From positions 1 to 13,735 of the forward strand of contig CAZGSG010000146.1 of the NCBI GenBank assembly GCA_964528095.1: 13,735 nucleotides of DNA. Direction: 5' to 3'. How positions within the stretch are numbered: position 1 is the stretch's first letter; each line of letters begins with the position of its first letter. The notes under the pieces were generated by a model that was not told the origin of the DNA, made no database searches, and was given only the letters and a program-made list of their open reading frames with translations. This DNA comes from CAZGSG01 sp964528095. Lineage in GTDB: Bacteria; Bacteroidota; Bacteroidia; Chitinophagales; Chitinophagaceae. Shown here piece after piece: positions 7,111 through 13,735 of the stretch. Made by a program: the position numbers and the translations under genes.

Positions 7111-7776
7111 ATGGGTAATTTTTTCATGCCTGACTTTGTACCATCTGTAAAACTGGGAGAAATAAAAGAAAAACCGATTGAAAATGGACTACAATACCTC
7201 ACAGATTTTTTCAATTATTTTGGCATTGTTGATAAGGAGGAAGTTGGTGAAGCAATAGCCATTTTTCATCCTAAAATATTTAAAAAAGGGAGCTATTATT
7301 TACGACCAGGCCAGGTCTGTGACAGGATCGGTCTTATTACTCATGGCGCGGTCGAAGCCTTCTATCGTGAAAATAATAAGGACCATATCCTATTGCTTTT
7401 ACTCGAAGAAGATTTTTTCACTGACCTGCGCAGTTTCATTCACCAGAAGCAATCGAGCCTATACCTGCAGTTTACTGAAGATTCGATCGTACTGGAAGTA
7501 ACCCACGCTGATTTTAAAGATATCATTCAAAAACATCCTGTTTTTGCAGAGATGTTTATGAAGATCATGAGTAATGTATTGGGAGCGATTAATGCGCACA
7601 ACCTCTTACTGAAATTACCCACCAAATCACGTTATGAGCAAATGCTGAAAAAGAAACCCCAGATATTCAACAGGTTTCTTTTACAGGATATCGCTTCCTT
7701 CCTGGGCATCAAACAGGAAACACTTAGCCGGGCGAGAAGCAATTATAAAAAAACCTACCGCTCACCTTCATTCTGA
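7111..7776 (+). CDS. Crp/Fnr-family transcriptional regulator
   Basis: This 221-residue protein has an N-terminal cyclic-nucleotide-binding-like beta-roll at about 45-145 (FKKGSYYLRPGQVCDRIGLI, then GAVEAFYRE) and a long dimerisation helix at about 145-170. A C-terminal helix-turn-helix lies at about 188-211 (LLQDIASFLGIKQETLSRAR). The usual phosphate-binding cassette for cAMP (GExAL...RxA) is absent, and the only cysteine is C70. So it is neither a canonical CRP nor an iron-sulfur FNR, as is common for this family in Bacteroidota, and its ligand cannot be named. It is about 25 residues longer at the N-terminus than typical members; the ATG at residue 6 is an alternative start. No Shine-Dalgarno is seen. 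Two FNR-box-like palindromes lie upstream. Its stop overlaps the convergent beta-propeller gene by 9 bases. Confidence 0.9.
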   Translation: MGNFFMPDFVPSVKLGEIKEKPIENGLQYLTDFFNYFGIVDKEEVGEAIAIFHPKIFKKGSYYLRPGQVCDRIGLITHGAVEAFYRENNKDHILLLLLEEDFFTDLRSFIHQKQSSLYLQFTEDSIVLEVTHADFKDIIQKHPVFAEMFMKIMSNVLGAINAHNLLLKLPTKSRYEQMLKKKPQIFNRFLLQDIASFLGIKQETLSRARSNYKKTYRSPSF

Positions 7777-8877
7777 CCAGTCAGCGATAAAGATATTGGT
7801 ATCTCTTGTTCCACCATTGTTACGGTTACTGCAGAATACTATTTTTTTGCCGTTGGGTGAGAACATGGGGAATGCATCAAATCCTTTGTCCCTGCTTATC
7901 TTTTGCAGGTTACTGCCATCTTCATTGATCGTATAAAGATTGAATGGAAATCCTCTTTTGTATTCATGATTGCTTGCAAAAATGATCCGTTTATTGTCGG
8001 GCATAAAAGCAGGAGCCCAGTTGGCCTGCCCGTAAGAAGTCACCTGGTGTGCATTTGTTCCGTCGGTATTCGCTACCCAGACTTCCATATTGGTAGGTGC
8101 TACCAGGTTTTCCTTCAACAGGTCTTTGTATTCTTTGATCTCTTCCGCGGTTTTAGGCCGGGATGCTCTCCAGATGATCTTTTTACCATCAGGACTAAAC
8201 CAGGCACCTCCGTCATAACCTAATTGATTGGTCACTCTTTTTTCTTTACCCGTTCCCAGGTCCATCACGTAAAGGTCTATATCTCCGTCTTTATCGCTTG
8301 TATAGATCATTTTTTTTCCGTCTGGCGAAAGAGTGGCTTCCGCATCATATCCTTTTGCATTTGTCAGTTGTTTTACGATCTTACCATTCAGGTCGGCCAT
8401 AAAAATATCATAGCTGTCATATAAAGGCCAGATATATTTATTGCCATATTTTGTTCTGTCTGGAACAGGTGGGCAGCTATCTGCTGACAAATGGGTAGAC
8501 GCATAAATAATATGTTTACCGTCTTTTGTAAAGAAAGGGCAGGTAGTTCTTCCTTTACCGGTACTTACCAGCTTATATTCAAACTTATCACCCAATTTCT
8601 CCGGCACTTTACCGATAAAGATCTGGTCACAATTCAATCCTTCTTTGGGATTGGTACGCTGAAAAACAAGGTACTTGCTGTCATAGCTCCAGTAGGCTTC
8701 GGCATTATCACCGCCAAAAGTCAGCTGCTGTACATTCCGGAAATGGGTTTCTTCGGGATACAGAATGGTATCCTGCGAAAGGACTGGCGCAGACTGCCCC
8801 GAAAAACCAAGTGGCTTTTTAAAAGAAATAAGGACAAATACAAGGACTGGCAGGAGCAGAAAAGCAAGTTTTTTCAT
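7768..8877 (-). CDS. Secreted TolB-like / PD40 beta-propeller protein
   Basis: The start is set at the ATG at 8877 rather than 14 codons upstream, because MKKLAFLLLPVLVFVLIS is a clean export signal directly after the start and a promoter motif lies just upstream. The mature protein is built from PD40/WD40-like blades. Repeated motifs of the form LSPDGKKMIYTS, FSPDGKKIIW, FMPDNKRIIFAS and FSPNGKKIVFCS are each followed by DLYVMD/DIFMAD-type strands, as in the TolB propeller. At 369 residues it carries roughly six blades and no other domain, so it is a stand-alone propeller in the periplasm or on the surface. A ligand-binding or scaffold role is likely, and no enzyme motif is visible. It lacks the TolB N-terminal domain, so it should not be named tolB. 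It is convergent with the Crp/Fnr gene and divergent from the TPR lipoprotein gene. Confidence 0.85.
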   Translation of the reverse strand: MKKLAFLLLPVLVFVLISFKKPLGFSGQSAPVLSQDTILYPEETHFRNVQQLTFGGDNAEAYWSYDSKYLVFQRTNPKEGLNCDQIFIGKVPEKLGDKFEYKLVSTGKGRTTCPFFTKDGKHIIYASTHLSADSCPPVPDRTKYGNKYIWPLYDSYDIFMADLNGKIVKQLTNAKGYDAEATLSPDGKKMIYTSDKDGDIDLYVMDLGTGKEKRVTNQLGYDGGAWFSPDGKKIIWRASRPKTAEEIKEYKDLLKENLVAPTNMEVWVANTDGTNAHQVTSYGQANWAPAFMPDNKRIIFASNHEYKRGFPFNLYTINEDGSNLQKISRDKGFDAFPMFSPNGKKIVFCSNRNNGGTRDTNIFIADWSE

Positions 8878-8902
8878 CTTTTTACGTTTAAATAAGCGGC
8901 TG

Positions 8903-8910
8903 CAAAGGTA
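8903..8910 (-). promoter_or_regulatory. TAnnTTTG -7 element for the beta-propeller gene
   Basis: On the minus strand this reads TACCTTTG, an exact match to the Bacteroidota -7 consensus, followed by CAGCCGC. Transcription would begin near 8897, giving a leader of about 20 bases before the ATG at 8877. No clear TTG -33 element is present at the usual distance, so the call rests on the -7 motif and its position. Confidence 0.55.
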
Positions 8911-8940
8911 TTTTCGCATCCGCTCCGGTTTGTCAGAGAA

Positions 8941-8969
8941 TTGTCATACTACGAAATCATTTAGTTTTG
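8941..8969 (+). promoter_or_regulatory. TTG-18-TAGTTTTG promoter for the TPR lipoprotein gene
   Basis: TTG at 8941-8943 and TAGTTTTG at 8962-8969 are separated by 18 bases, which fits the Bacteroidota -33/-7 arrangement. The -7 element ends only 4 bases before the ATG at 8974, so the transcript would start at or next to the start codon. That suggests a leaderless or nearly leaderless mRNA. The ATG is well supported because the lipoprotein signal follows directly. Confidence 0.55.
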
Positions 8970-8973
8970 AATC

Positions 8974-9966
8974 ATGAGTAGATCATCCTGTCTTTTTTTG
9001 CTTTTATTCTTTATTACGGCCTGTACCAATAATGATGGGGACGCTTCCGCCTCCTCCGTCCTTTCCCTCCCCCTGTTTGCCGATATCAGCGATAGTATCA
9101 GTAAACAGCCGGCCGATGACGGTTTGTATTTTCGCCGGGCTGTTTTGCTCAACAAAAATAATTTTCCTGAACTGGCCCTGTCCGATTTCAAAAAAGCCTG
9201 GTCATTGAAAAAAAATGAACAATACGCTTTGGGAGTCAGTAGTCTTTTATTGGAAACAAAACCCGATTCTGCTGCCGTATTTTTGAAAGCCGCGTTGAAA
9301 GAATTGCCGCAAAGTTTTTTGCTGCAGATCAGTCTCGCCAGATCATACAGCGAGCAGGATAAATTAGCAGAGGCGCTGGATGTTTATAATAATGTGCTCC
9401 GGGATTATCCTGATCAGCTGAATATACTCATGATGAAGGCCGACCTGTTAAAAAAAACGCAGGACAACAAGGGTCTGCTGGCCACACTTGAAAAAGCCTA
9501 TACTATTGCCCCCTCTAATAAAGAGATCAGTTACAATCTTGCTTATCAATATGCGGAAAATAAAATGGCCAGGGCATTGACGATCGCCGATTCATTGATC
9601 AAAAAGGATTCACTGGGCATGGAAGCCGAGCCCTATTATATAAAAGGGTATTATTATTCAGGAATTAATGAACAGGAAAAAGCTATTCACTGGTTTGATG
9701 AGACCATCCGGCATGATCATCGTCACCTGAATGCGATCATTGAAAAAGGGAAGATCTATTTTGATCAAAAGAAGATCCCCGCGGCCCTGAAAACTTTTGA
9801 GCTGGCTAATACCATTTCTCCTGCTTTCCCTGATGCTTATTACTGGATCGGTCGTTGCCAGGAGGTGCAGGGCAAAAAAGATGAGGCCAGGTTGAGTTAT
9901 GAAAAAGCGTTTAGTCTCGACAAAACATTTATCGAAGCAAAAGAAGCCGCCGCTAAATTGAATTAA
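8974..9966 (+). CDS. TPR-repeat lipoprotein
   Basis: This is a 330-residue protein with a short lipoprotein signal: a hydrophobic core at 7-13 and lipobox ITAC, with the lipidated cysteine at C17. The following residues TNNDGD are polar and acidic, which may favour outer-membrane or surface placement as in other Bacteroidota, though this is not proven. From about residue 48 to the end the sequence is tandem tetratricopeptide-like helical pairs. Clear units end in ALSDFKKAWSL, ALDVYNNVLRDYP, AIHWFDETIRHD, ALKTFELANTISP and ARLSYEKAFSLD. No catalytic domain is present, so it probably acts as a scaffold or adaptor in an envelope complex. The rpe gene follows after 28 bases on the same strand and could be co-transcribed. 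The promoter lies immediately before the ATG, in the gap shared with the divergent propeller gene. Confidence 0.88.
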   Translation: MSRSSCLFLLLFFITACTNNDGDASASSVLSLPLFADISDSISKQPADDGLYFRRAVLLNKNNFPELALSDFKKAWSLKKNEQYALGVSSLLLETKPDSAAVFLKAALKELPQSFLLQISLARSYSEQDKLAEALDVYNNVLRDYPDQLNILMMKADLLKKTQDNKGLLATLEKAYTIAPSNKEISYNLAYQYAENKMARALTIADSLIKKDSLGMEAEPYYIKGYYYSGINEQEKAIHWFDETIRHDHRHLNAIIEKGKIYFDQKKIPAALKTFELANTISPAFPDAYYWIGRCQEVQGKKDEARLSYEKAFSLDKTFIEAKEAAAKLN

Positions 9967-9994
9967 ATTTATCTTGCACCGCAAATAATACCTC

Positions 9995-10642
9995 ATGACC
10001 CTTGTTGCCCCCTCCTTGCTCGCTGCTGATTTTATGAAACTGAAGGATGAATGTGCTATGTTGAATAAAAGCGAAGCCGACTGGTTTCACCTGGATGTAA
10101 TGGACGGGCGGTTCGTTCCTAATATCAGCTACGGTCCAATGATCATCGAATTCATCCGTAAGACCACTACCAAAGTATGTGATGTGCATTTGATGATCCT
10201 CGATCCGGGCAATTATGCAGAACAATTTAAGAATGCCGGTGCTGATAACCTGTCTGTACACATAGAAGCCTGCCCCCATTTACATCGCAATATTGAACAG
10301 ATCAAATCACTGGGCATGAAAGCGGGTGTGGCCATCAATCCACATACACCCGTAGCAGGATTAAGCGATGTATTACACGAGATCAACCATGTATGTATCA
10401 TGAGTGTGAACCCGGGTTTTGGAGGACAAAAATTCATTCCTTATACACTGGAGAAAATAAAACAACTTCGTAAGATGATCGCTGAACGAGGTTTGAATGT
10501 GCTGATAGAAATTGACGGTGGAGTAACAATCGAAAACGCGCCATCTATCGTAGCCGCAGGGGCTGATGTACTGGTCGCCGGTAATACTGTGTTCAAATCA
10601 GCAGATCCGATCGCCACTATTGCGCAATTGAAAAAAAGCTGA
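9995..10642 (+). CDS. rpe: Ribulose-phosphate 3-epimerase
   Basis: This 215-residue TIM-barrel enzyme interconverts D-ribulose 5-phosphate and D-xylulose 5-phosphate in the cytosolic pentose phosphate pathway. Family signatures run the full length: APSLLAADF at 5-13, HLDVMDGRFVPN at 32-43, DVHLM at 63-67, MSVNPGFGGQKF at 136-147, EIDGGV at 172-177, and the phosphate-binding AGADVLVAGNTVF at 188-200. H32, D34, H65 and D174 match the metal ligands, with D34 and D174 as the acid/base pair known for the family. Length is normal and no key residue is missing. The start follows an AT-rich leader with TATCTTGCACC, an imperfect TAnnTTTG promoter-like motif near 9970, so it may have its own promoter as well as reading through from the TPR gene 28 bases upstream. 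Confidence 0.97.
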   Translation: MTLVAPSLLAADFMKLKDECAMLNKSEADWFHLDVMDGRFVPNISYGPMIIEFIRKTTTKVCDVHLMILDPGNYAEQFKNAGADNLSVHIEACPHLHRNIEQIKSLGMKAGVAINPHTPVAGLSDVLHEINHVCIMSVNPGFGGQKFIPYTLEKIKQLRKMIAERGLNVLIEIDGGVTIENAPSIVAAGADVLVAGNTVFKSADPIATIAQLKKS

Positions 10643-10771
10643 ATAACCTGGATGAACTAAAAAGTCAACATGCAAAAGTCAAAAACAACTTTCTTCGAAA
10701 CGGTTTTCATTTTTAATTTTGAACTAAGCATTTGAGCCTGATTGAATACAAATTGTAAAACTCCAATTCGA

Positions 10772-10829
10772 AGTTCACCAGGTAATAGGGTTTATTTTTG
10801 AATTTTTACTTTTCAATTTTGCATTTAGA
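10772..10829 (+). repeat. AT-rich intergenic repeat, copy C
   Basis: The 25-base core at 10801-10825 matches copies A and B at 23 positions, and AGTTC lies 29 bases before it as in the other copies. A weaker inverted partner may begin near 10674 (ATGCAAAAGTCAAAAAC, against ATGCAAAATTGAAAAG in the right arm's complement), so the whole element may cover about 10660-10829, most of the rpe-receptor gap. One difference turns the core TACTTTTG into TACTTTTC. The right end lies 55 bases before the receptor ATG. Confidence 0.55.
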
Positions 10830-10883
10830 ATGAAACTAGCAACCTGAATCGAGTAATAAAAACAATGTGGTTCTACATTTCTT

Positions 10884-13373
10884 ATGAAACTCAACTGCCG
10901 CCAATTCTTTCTTGTTTTAACCTGCCTGCTATTATCGGGACTGGCTTTCTCACAAAAAAAAACAGCCTGGGTTTCTGGTAAAGTGGTTGATGAGAATGAG
11001 GACCTTCTACCAAATGTTTCTGTCGTCATCCTGGGAAAAGAAACAGGAATTACCACGAACGACTCTGGTTATTTCCGTCTTAAAGTTCCCGCTGGTAAAG
11101 CATTCGCTATCCAGTTTAGCCATACCGGTCATCGTCCTGAACAAAAGAACTTTTTGCTCAATGAAGATGAAGAAGAAGTAGTCACTATCCGGCTTGAGGC
11201 AGGTAATAATGTATTGGCCAATGTAACTATAACAGATCAGCGTGACAGGCGGGAAACAGGATTGATCAGGGCCAATCCCAAAAGCGTATTGAATCTTCCA
11301 TCAGCGGTTACAGGTGTAGAAAGCCTGATCAAGATTTTTGTAGGTTCCAATAATGAGCTCACTTCGCAATACTCTGTGCGTGGCGGCAGTTATGATGAAA
11401 ACCTGATCTATGTAAATGACTTTGAAGTATTCCGTCCATATCTTATACGAAACGGGCAGCAGGAAGGATTGAGTTTTATTAATCCGGAAATGGTCCGCAA
11501 TATTAATTTCTACAACGGTGGATTCCAGGCCAGGTACGGTGATAAAATGAGCAGCGTGCTGGATATTCAATATAAAAAACCAAAACGCTTTGGCGGCTCT
11601 GCCTATGCAGGTGTACTTGAACAGGGTGTACATATAGAAGGTACTGATGCAAAAAACAAATTCAGTTACCTCGTCGGTGGTCGTAACCGCAGCAACAGAA
11701 ATCTGCTTAGCAGGCAGGAGACACAAGGAAATTATGTACCGGCATCAACCGATCTGCAGGCGCTGATCAATTACCAGTTCAATGAAAAATGGCAGGGAGA
11801 GTTTTTTGGTAATATTTCCCAAACCAAATTCACATTGAATCCTGCCTTCAGTCAACTGACCAGTTCGGTATTCTCTCCTTTCTTTACGCAAAATCTCGGC
11901 ATCAATATTTATTTCCAGGGACAGGAAAAGGACCAATACCAGACAAATATGATGGGCCTCGCCTTTACCAACCAGGTAAACCGCCGGCTAAAACTGAAAT
12001 GGATGGTATCGCGTTTTGAGAACGATGAGAATGAAAACGTAGATATAACAGGTATGTATGAATTTGGAGAACGTGATTTTGATAAGAGTTCGGCAAGTTT
12101 CGGAACAATCGTGAACCCTCTCGGAGCCGGTGTTTTCCAGAATTTTGCCAGGAATACACTTAATATTCAGAACTGGAATGTATCACATAAGGGGAATTTT
12201 GAAAGGGCCAATCATGCTTTTCAATGGGGAGCAGGATATGATCATACAGCTATCAATGATAAATTGAATGAATGGGAGTTCCAGGATTCAGCAGGTTATT
12301 CATTACCCTATAGCCCGGATATACTCCGCCTGAATAAAGTGACCAAATCATCTGCTGATCTTTCGATCAATAAATTCTCCGGCTATATACAGGATAATAT
12401 ATTACTCGGTGATTCATTGAATTCGTATACTGTTACTGCGGGTGTACGTTTTAATTATAACGATCTGAATAATGAGCTGCTCATCTCACCCCGGATTGGC
12501 GCCAGTTGGAAACCAAACTGGAAGCGGGATATTATATTTCGCGCAGCGCTGGGTGCTTATCATCAACCACCTTTCTACCGTGAATTAAGAAGATATGATG
12601 GTTCGTTAAATGAACAATTAAAAGCTCAAAAAAGCTGGCAGGGTGTAGCAGGATTCGACTATAATTTCAATGGCTGGGGTCGCGCGATGAGACTAACAAC
12701 AGAAGCGTATTATAAATACATGACCGATGTAGTACCATATGATATAGATAATGTACGCATCCGTTATTTTGGTGAAAACAATGCGGAAGCCAGGGCCGCG
12801 GGCCTCGAAATGCGATTGCATGGCGAACTGGTGAAAGATGCGGAGAGCTGGATCAGTCTTGGTTTCATGTCTGCAAGAGAAAATATCAAAGGCGATACTT
12901 ATAAAGATTATACACTGAATGAATTTAATCAGCCGATTGACAGCGTTACAAAAGAAAAGGGCTGGGTAAGAAGGCCTACGGATCGCCGCATTACATTTGG
13001 CATGTATTTCCAGGATTACCTGGCTACCAATAAGAATCTTAAAATGTACCTGAACTTATTATATGGCAGTAATCTTCCTTATAATATTCCCAATAGTGTG
13101 AAATATCGTAATGGCCTTGAGATACCAGCCTATATAAGAGTAGATATTGGCTTCAGCGCGTTGCTGCTCGACAGTGATCGCAGCCGCCGGCGTAGCCACA
13201 GCCCTTTTATGGGTTTTGATAATATCTGGGCCAGCCTGGAAGTATTCAATCTGATAGACCGTGATAATACGATCTCTTACCTGCTGATCAAAGATTTTTC
13301 TAATACTACGTTCGCTATGCCGCAGCGGTTGACACCGAGATTATTGAATTTTAAGATTGTGGCCCGGTGGTAA
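10884..13373 (+). CDS. TonB-dependent outer-membrane receptor with carboxypeptidase-regulatory-like domain
   Basis: This is a complete 829-residue receptor. A signal peptide (about 1-23, ending LSGLAFS) precedes a carboxypeptidase-D regulatory-like beta-sandwich at about 28-105 (VSGKVVDENEDLLPNVSVVI; TTNDSGYFRLKVPAG). The plug domain follows at about 125-235 (SQYSVRGGSYDENLIYVNDF; YNGGFQARYGDKMSSVLDI). The rest is a 22-strand-type barrel with alternating aromatic strands, ending in an aromatic-terminated strand (LLNFKIVARW). It would take up a ligand across the outer membrane using TonB/ExbBD energy. There is no neighbouring SusD-like gene and no STN domain, so it is not a standard SusC/D pair; the substrate is unknown. 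TACATTTC ends 3 bases before the ATG and resembles a -7 element lacking the final G. An AT-rich repeat separates it from rpe, so it is probably transcribed on its own. Confidence 0.93.
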   Translation: MKLNCRQFFLVLTCLLLSGLAFSQKKTAWVSGKVVDENEDLLPNVSVVILGKETGITTNDSGYFRLKVPAGKAFAIQFSHTGHRPEQKNFLLNEDEEEVVTIRLEAGNNVLANVTITDQRDRRETGLIRANPKSVLNLPSAVTGVESLIKIFVGSNNELTSQYSVRGGSYDENLIYVNDFEVFRPYLIRNGQQEGLSFINPEMVRNINFYNGGFQARYGDKMSSVLDIQYKKPKRFGGSAYAGVLEQGVHIEGTDAKNKFSYLVGGRNRSNRNLLSRQETQGNYVPASTDLQALINYQFNEKWQGEFFGNISQTKFTLNPAFSQLTSSVFSPFFTQNLGINIYFQGQEKDQYQTNMMGLAFTNQVNRRLKLKWMVSRFENDENENVDITGMYEFGERDFDKSSASFGTIVNPLGAGVFQNFARNTLNIQNWNVSHKGNFERANHAFQWGAGYDHTAINDKLNEWEFQDSAGYSLPYSPDILRLNKVTKSSADLSINKFSGYIQDNILLGDSLNSYTVTAGVRFNYNDLNNELLISPRIGASWKPNWKRDIIFRAALGAYHQPPFYRELRRYDGSLNEQLKAQKSWQGVAGFDYNFNGWGRAMRLTTEAYYKYMTDVVPYDIDNVRIRYFGENNAEARAAGLEMRLHGELVKDAESWISLGFMSARENIKGDTYKDYTLNEFNQPIDSVTKEKGWVRRPTDRRITFGMYFQDYLATNKNLKMYLNLLYGSNLPYNIPNSVKYRNGLEIPAYIRVDIGFSALLLDSDRSRRRSHSPFMGFDNIWASLEVFNLIDRDNTISYLLIKDFSNTTFAMPQRLTPRLLNFKIVARW

Positions 13374-13735
13374 TGGGAGAGTTGCCAGCGTACTTGGTAT
13401 TTACTTTTGTAGTTCATGTTCTAATAGCATTTTAATCTTCTGGAGTTTGTGGGTAGGGGCAGCATTCCCATTGTCATACCGAGCCGATCTTAATAATTTG
13501 TGAGCTATCAGGCTCTAAAACCGCGCAGGTTTCTTTGGATAGAGCATCTATGTCACTGATTTTGTAAACTCAACATATCTGCAAGAGATTTCACACAGAC
13601 CTAAGGAGTAATTAAGATAAGGATATTTAACTTTGTTTAATCTGTCATCATCTGTTTGGAAAAATGAGCAAAGGGGGTTTTTCATTGACGTGAAAAAGAA
13701 GTGGTTGCAAAGGTTCCTGTTTTCCCGTCAGTAAA
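13374..13735. other. 362-bp region after the receptor gene, no convincing gene
   Basis: All plus-strand frames are short. On the minus strand one frame is open from the right edge to about 13648 (about 29 codons), which could be the tail of a gene beyond the window, but nothing in it is recognisable. Two TAnnTTTG motifs occur on the plus strand. TACTTTTG (13402-13409) has a TTG 17 bases before it (13382-13384). TAACTTTG (13628-13635) has no -33 partner. TTTTTCA/TGAAAAA (13678-13697) is a 7-base inverted repeat with a 6-base loop, too AT-rich for a typical terminator. No GC-rich hairpin plus T-run follows the receptor stop. Confidence 0.5.
13382..13409 (+). promoter_or_regulatory. Possible TTG-17-TACTTTTG promoter downstream of the receptor gene
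   Basis: TTG (13382-13384) and TACTTTTG (13402-13409) have the spacing and the exact -7 consensus of Bacteroidota promoters. No gene starts within the following 300 bases, so it may drive a gene past the edge through a long leader, drive a small RNA, or be a chance match in AT-rich DNA. Confidence 0.25.

Noticed and set aside
7111..7776. Calling the regulator a true oxygen-sensing FNR because of the FNR-like boxes
   Set aside because: The protein has a single cysteine (C70), so it cannot hold the four-cysteine iron-sulfur cluster.
7768..8877. Naming the propeller gene tolB
   Set aside because: It lacks the TolB N-terminal domain and the tol-pal gene context; only the PD40 blades match.
8491..8895. 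134-codon plus-strand frame opposite the beta-propeller gene
   Set aside because: The minus strand encodes repeated propeller blades and a signal peptide, so the plus frame is a shadow.
8878..8919. 14-codon N-terminal extension of the beta-propeller protein
   Set aside because: The extension would place a basic, cysteine-containing stretch before a clean signal peptide and would begin upstream of the predicted transcription start near 8897.
13678..13697. TTTTTCA/TGAAAAA inverted repeat as a terminator
   Set aside because: The stem is almost entirely A-T, and it lies about 300 bases from the receptor stop, so an intrinsic terminator is not supported.

Overview
The window looks like a chromosomal segment of a Bacteroidota species, most plausibly Chitinophagaceae-like. 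The signs are a TonB-dependent receptor with an N-terminal carboxypeptidase-regulatory-like domain, a planctomycete-type cytochrome (PSCyt/DUF1553) protein, a DarB/flexirubin-type ketosynthase, AT-rich leaders without Shine-Dalgarno sequences, and several TAnnTTTG promoter motifs of the Bacteroidota type. I see no rRNA, tRNA, CRISPR array, transposase or prophage gene.

Left edge (1-2465, minus): a cytochrome-c/PSCyt2/CBM6/PSD1 protein whose C-terminus runs off the window. Then comes a minus-strand lipid-type locus, read from 6452 down to 2749. A membrane di-iron fatty acid hydroxylase/sterol desaturase is followed, after 3 bases, by a 622-residue KAS III-type ketosynthase with a C-terminal haem-oxygenase-like helical domain, and then by a 296-residue protein of unknown function. 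An AT-rich element of about 185 bp with 40-bp imperfect terminal inverted repeats sits exactly between the last two genes and supplies the ketosynthase stop codon. Related sequences lie at 2667-2721 and 10772-10829.

Middle (6453-8977): a 658-bp spacer holds a perfect 16-bp palindrome of FNR-box form and a second partial copy, just upstream of a Crp/Fnr-family regulator (7111-7776). That gene overlaps tail-to-tail by 9 bp with a secreted TolB/PD40 beta-propeller protein (minus). The propeller gene is divergent from a TPR lipoprotein gene, and the 96-bp gap carries promoter motifs for both.

Right (8974-13735): TPR lipoprotein, then rpe (ribulose-phosphate 3-epimerase) 28 bp downstream, then an intergenic repeat, a complete TonB-dependent receptor, and a 362-bp tail without a convincing gene.

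The most interesting unit is the hydroxylase / ketosynthase-HO fusion / unknown-protein locus. It looks like a compact stand-alone pathway that makes and oxidises a condensed acyl product, possibly an alkylresorcinol- or cyclohexanedione-type lipid. That reading is inference from domain content. The palindromic intergenic repeat family and the FNR-like operator pair are the main non-coding signals.
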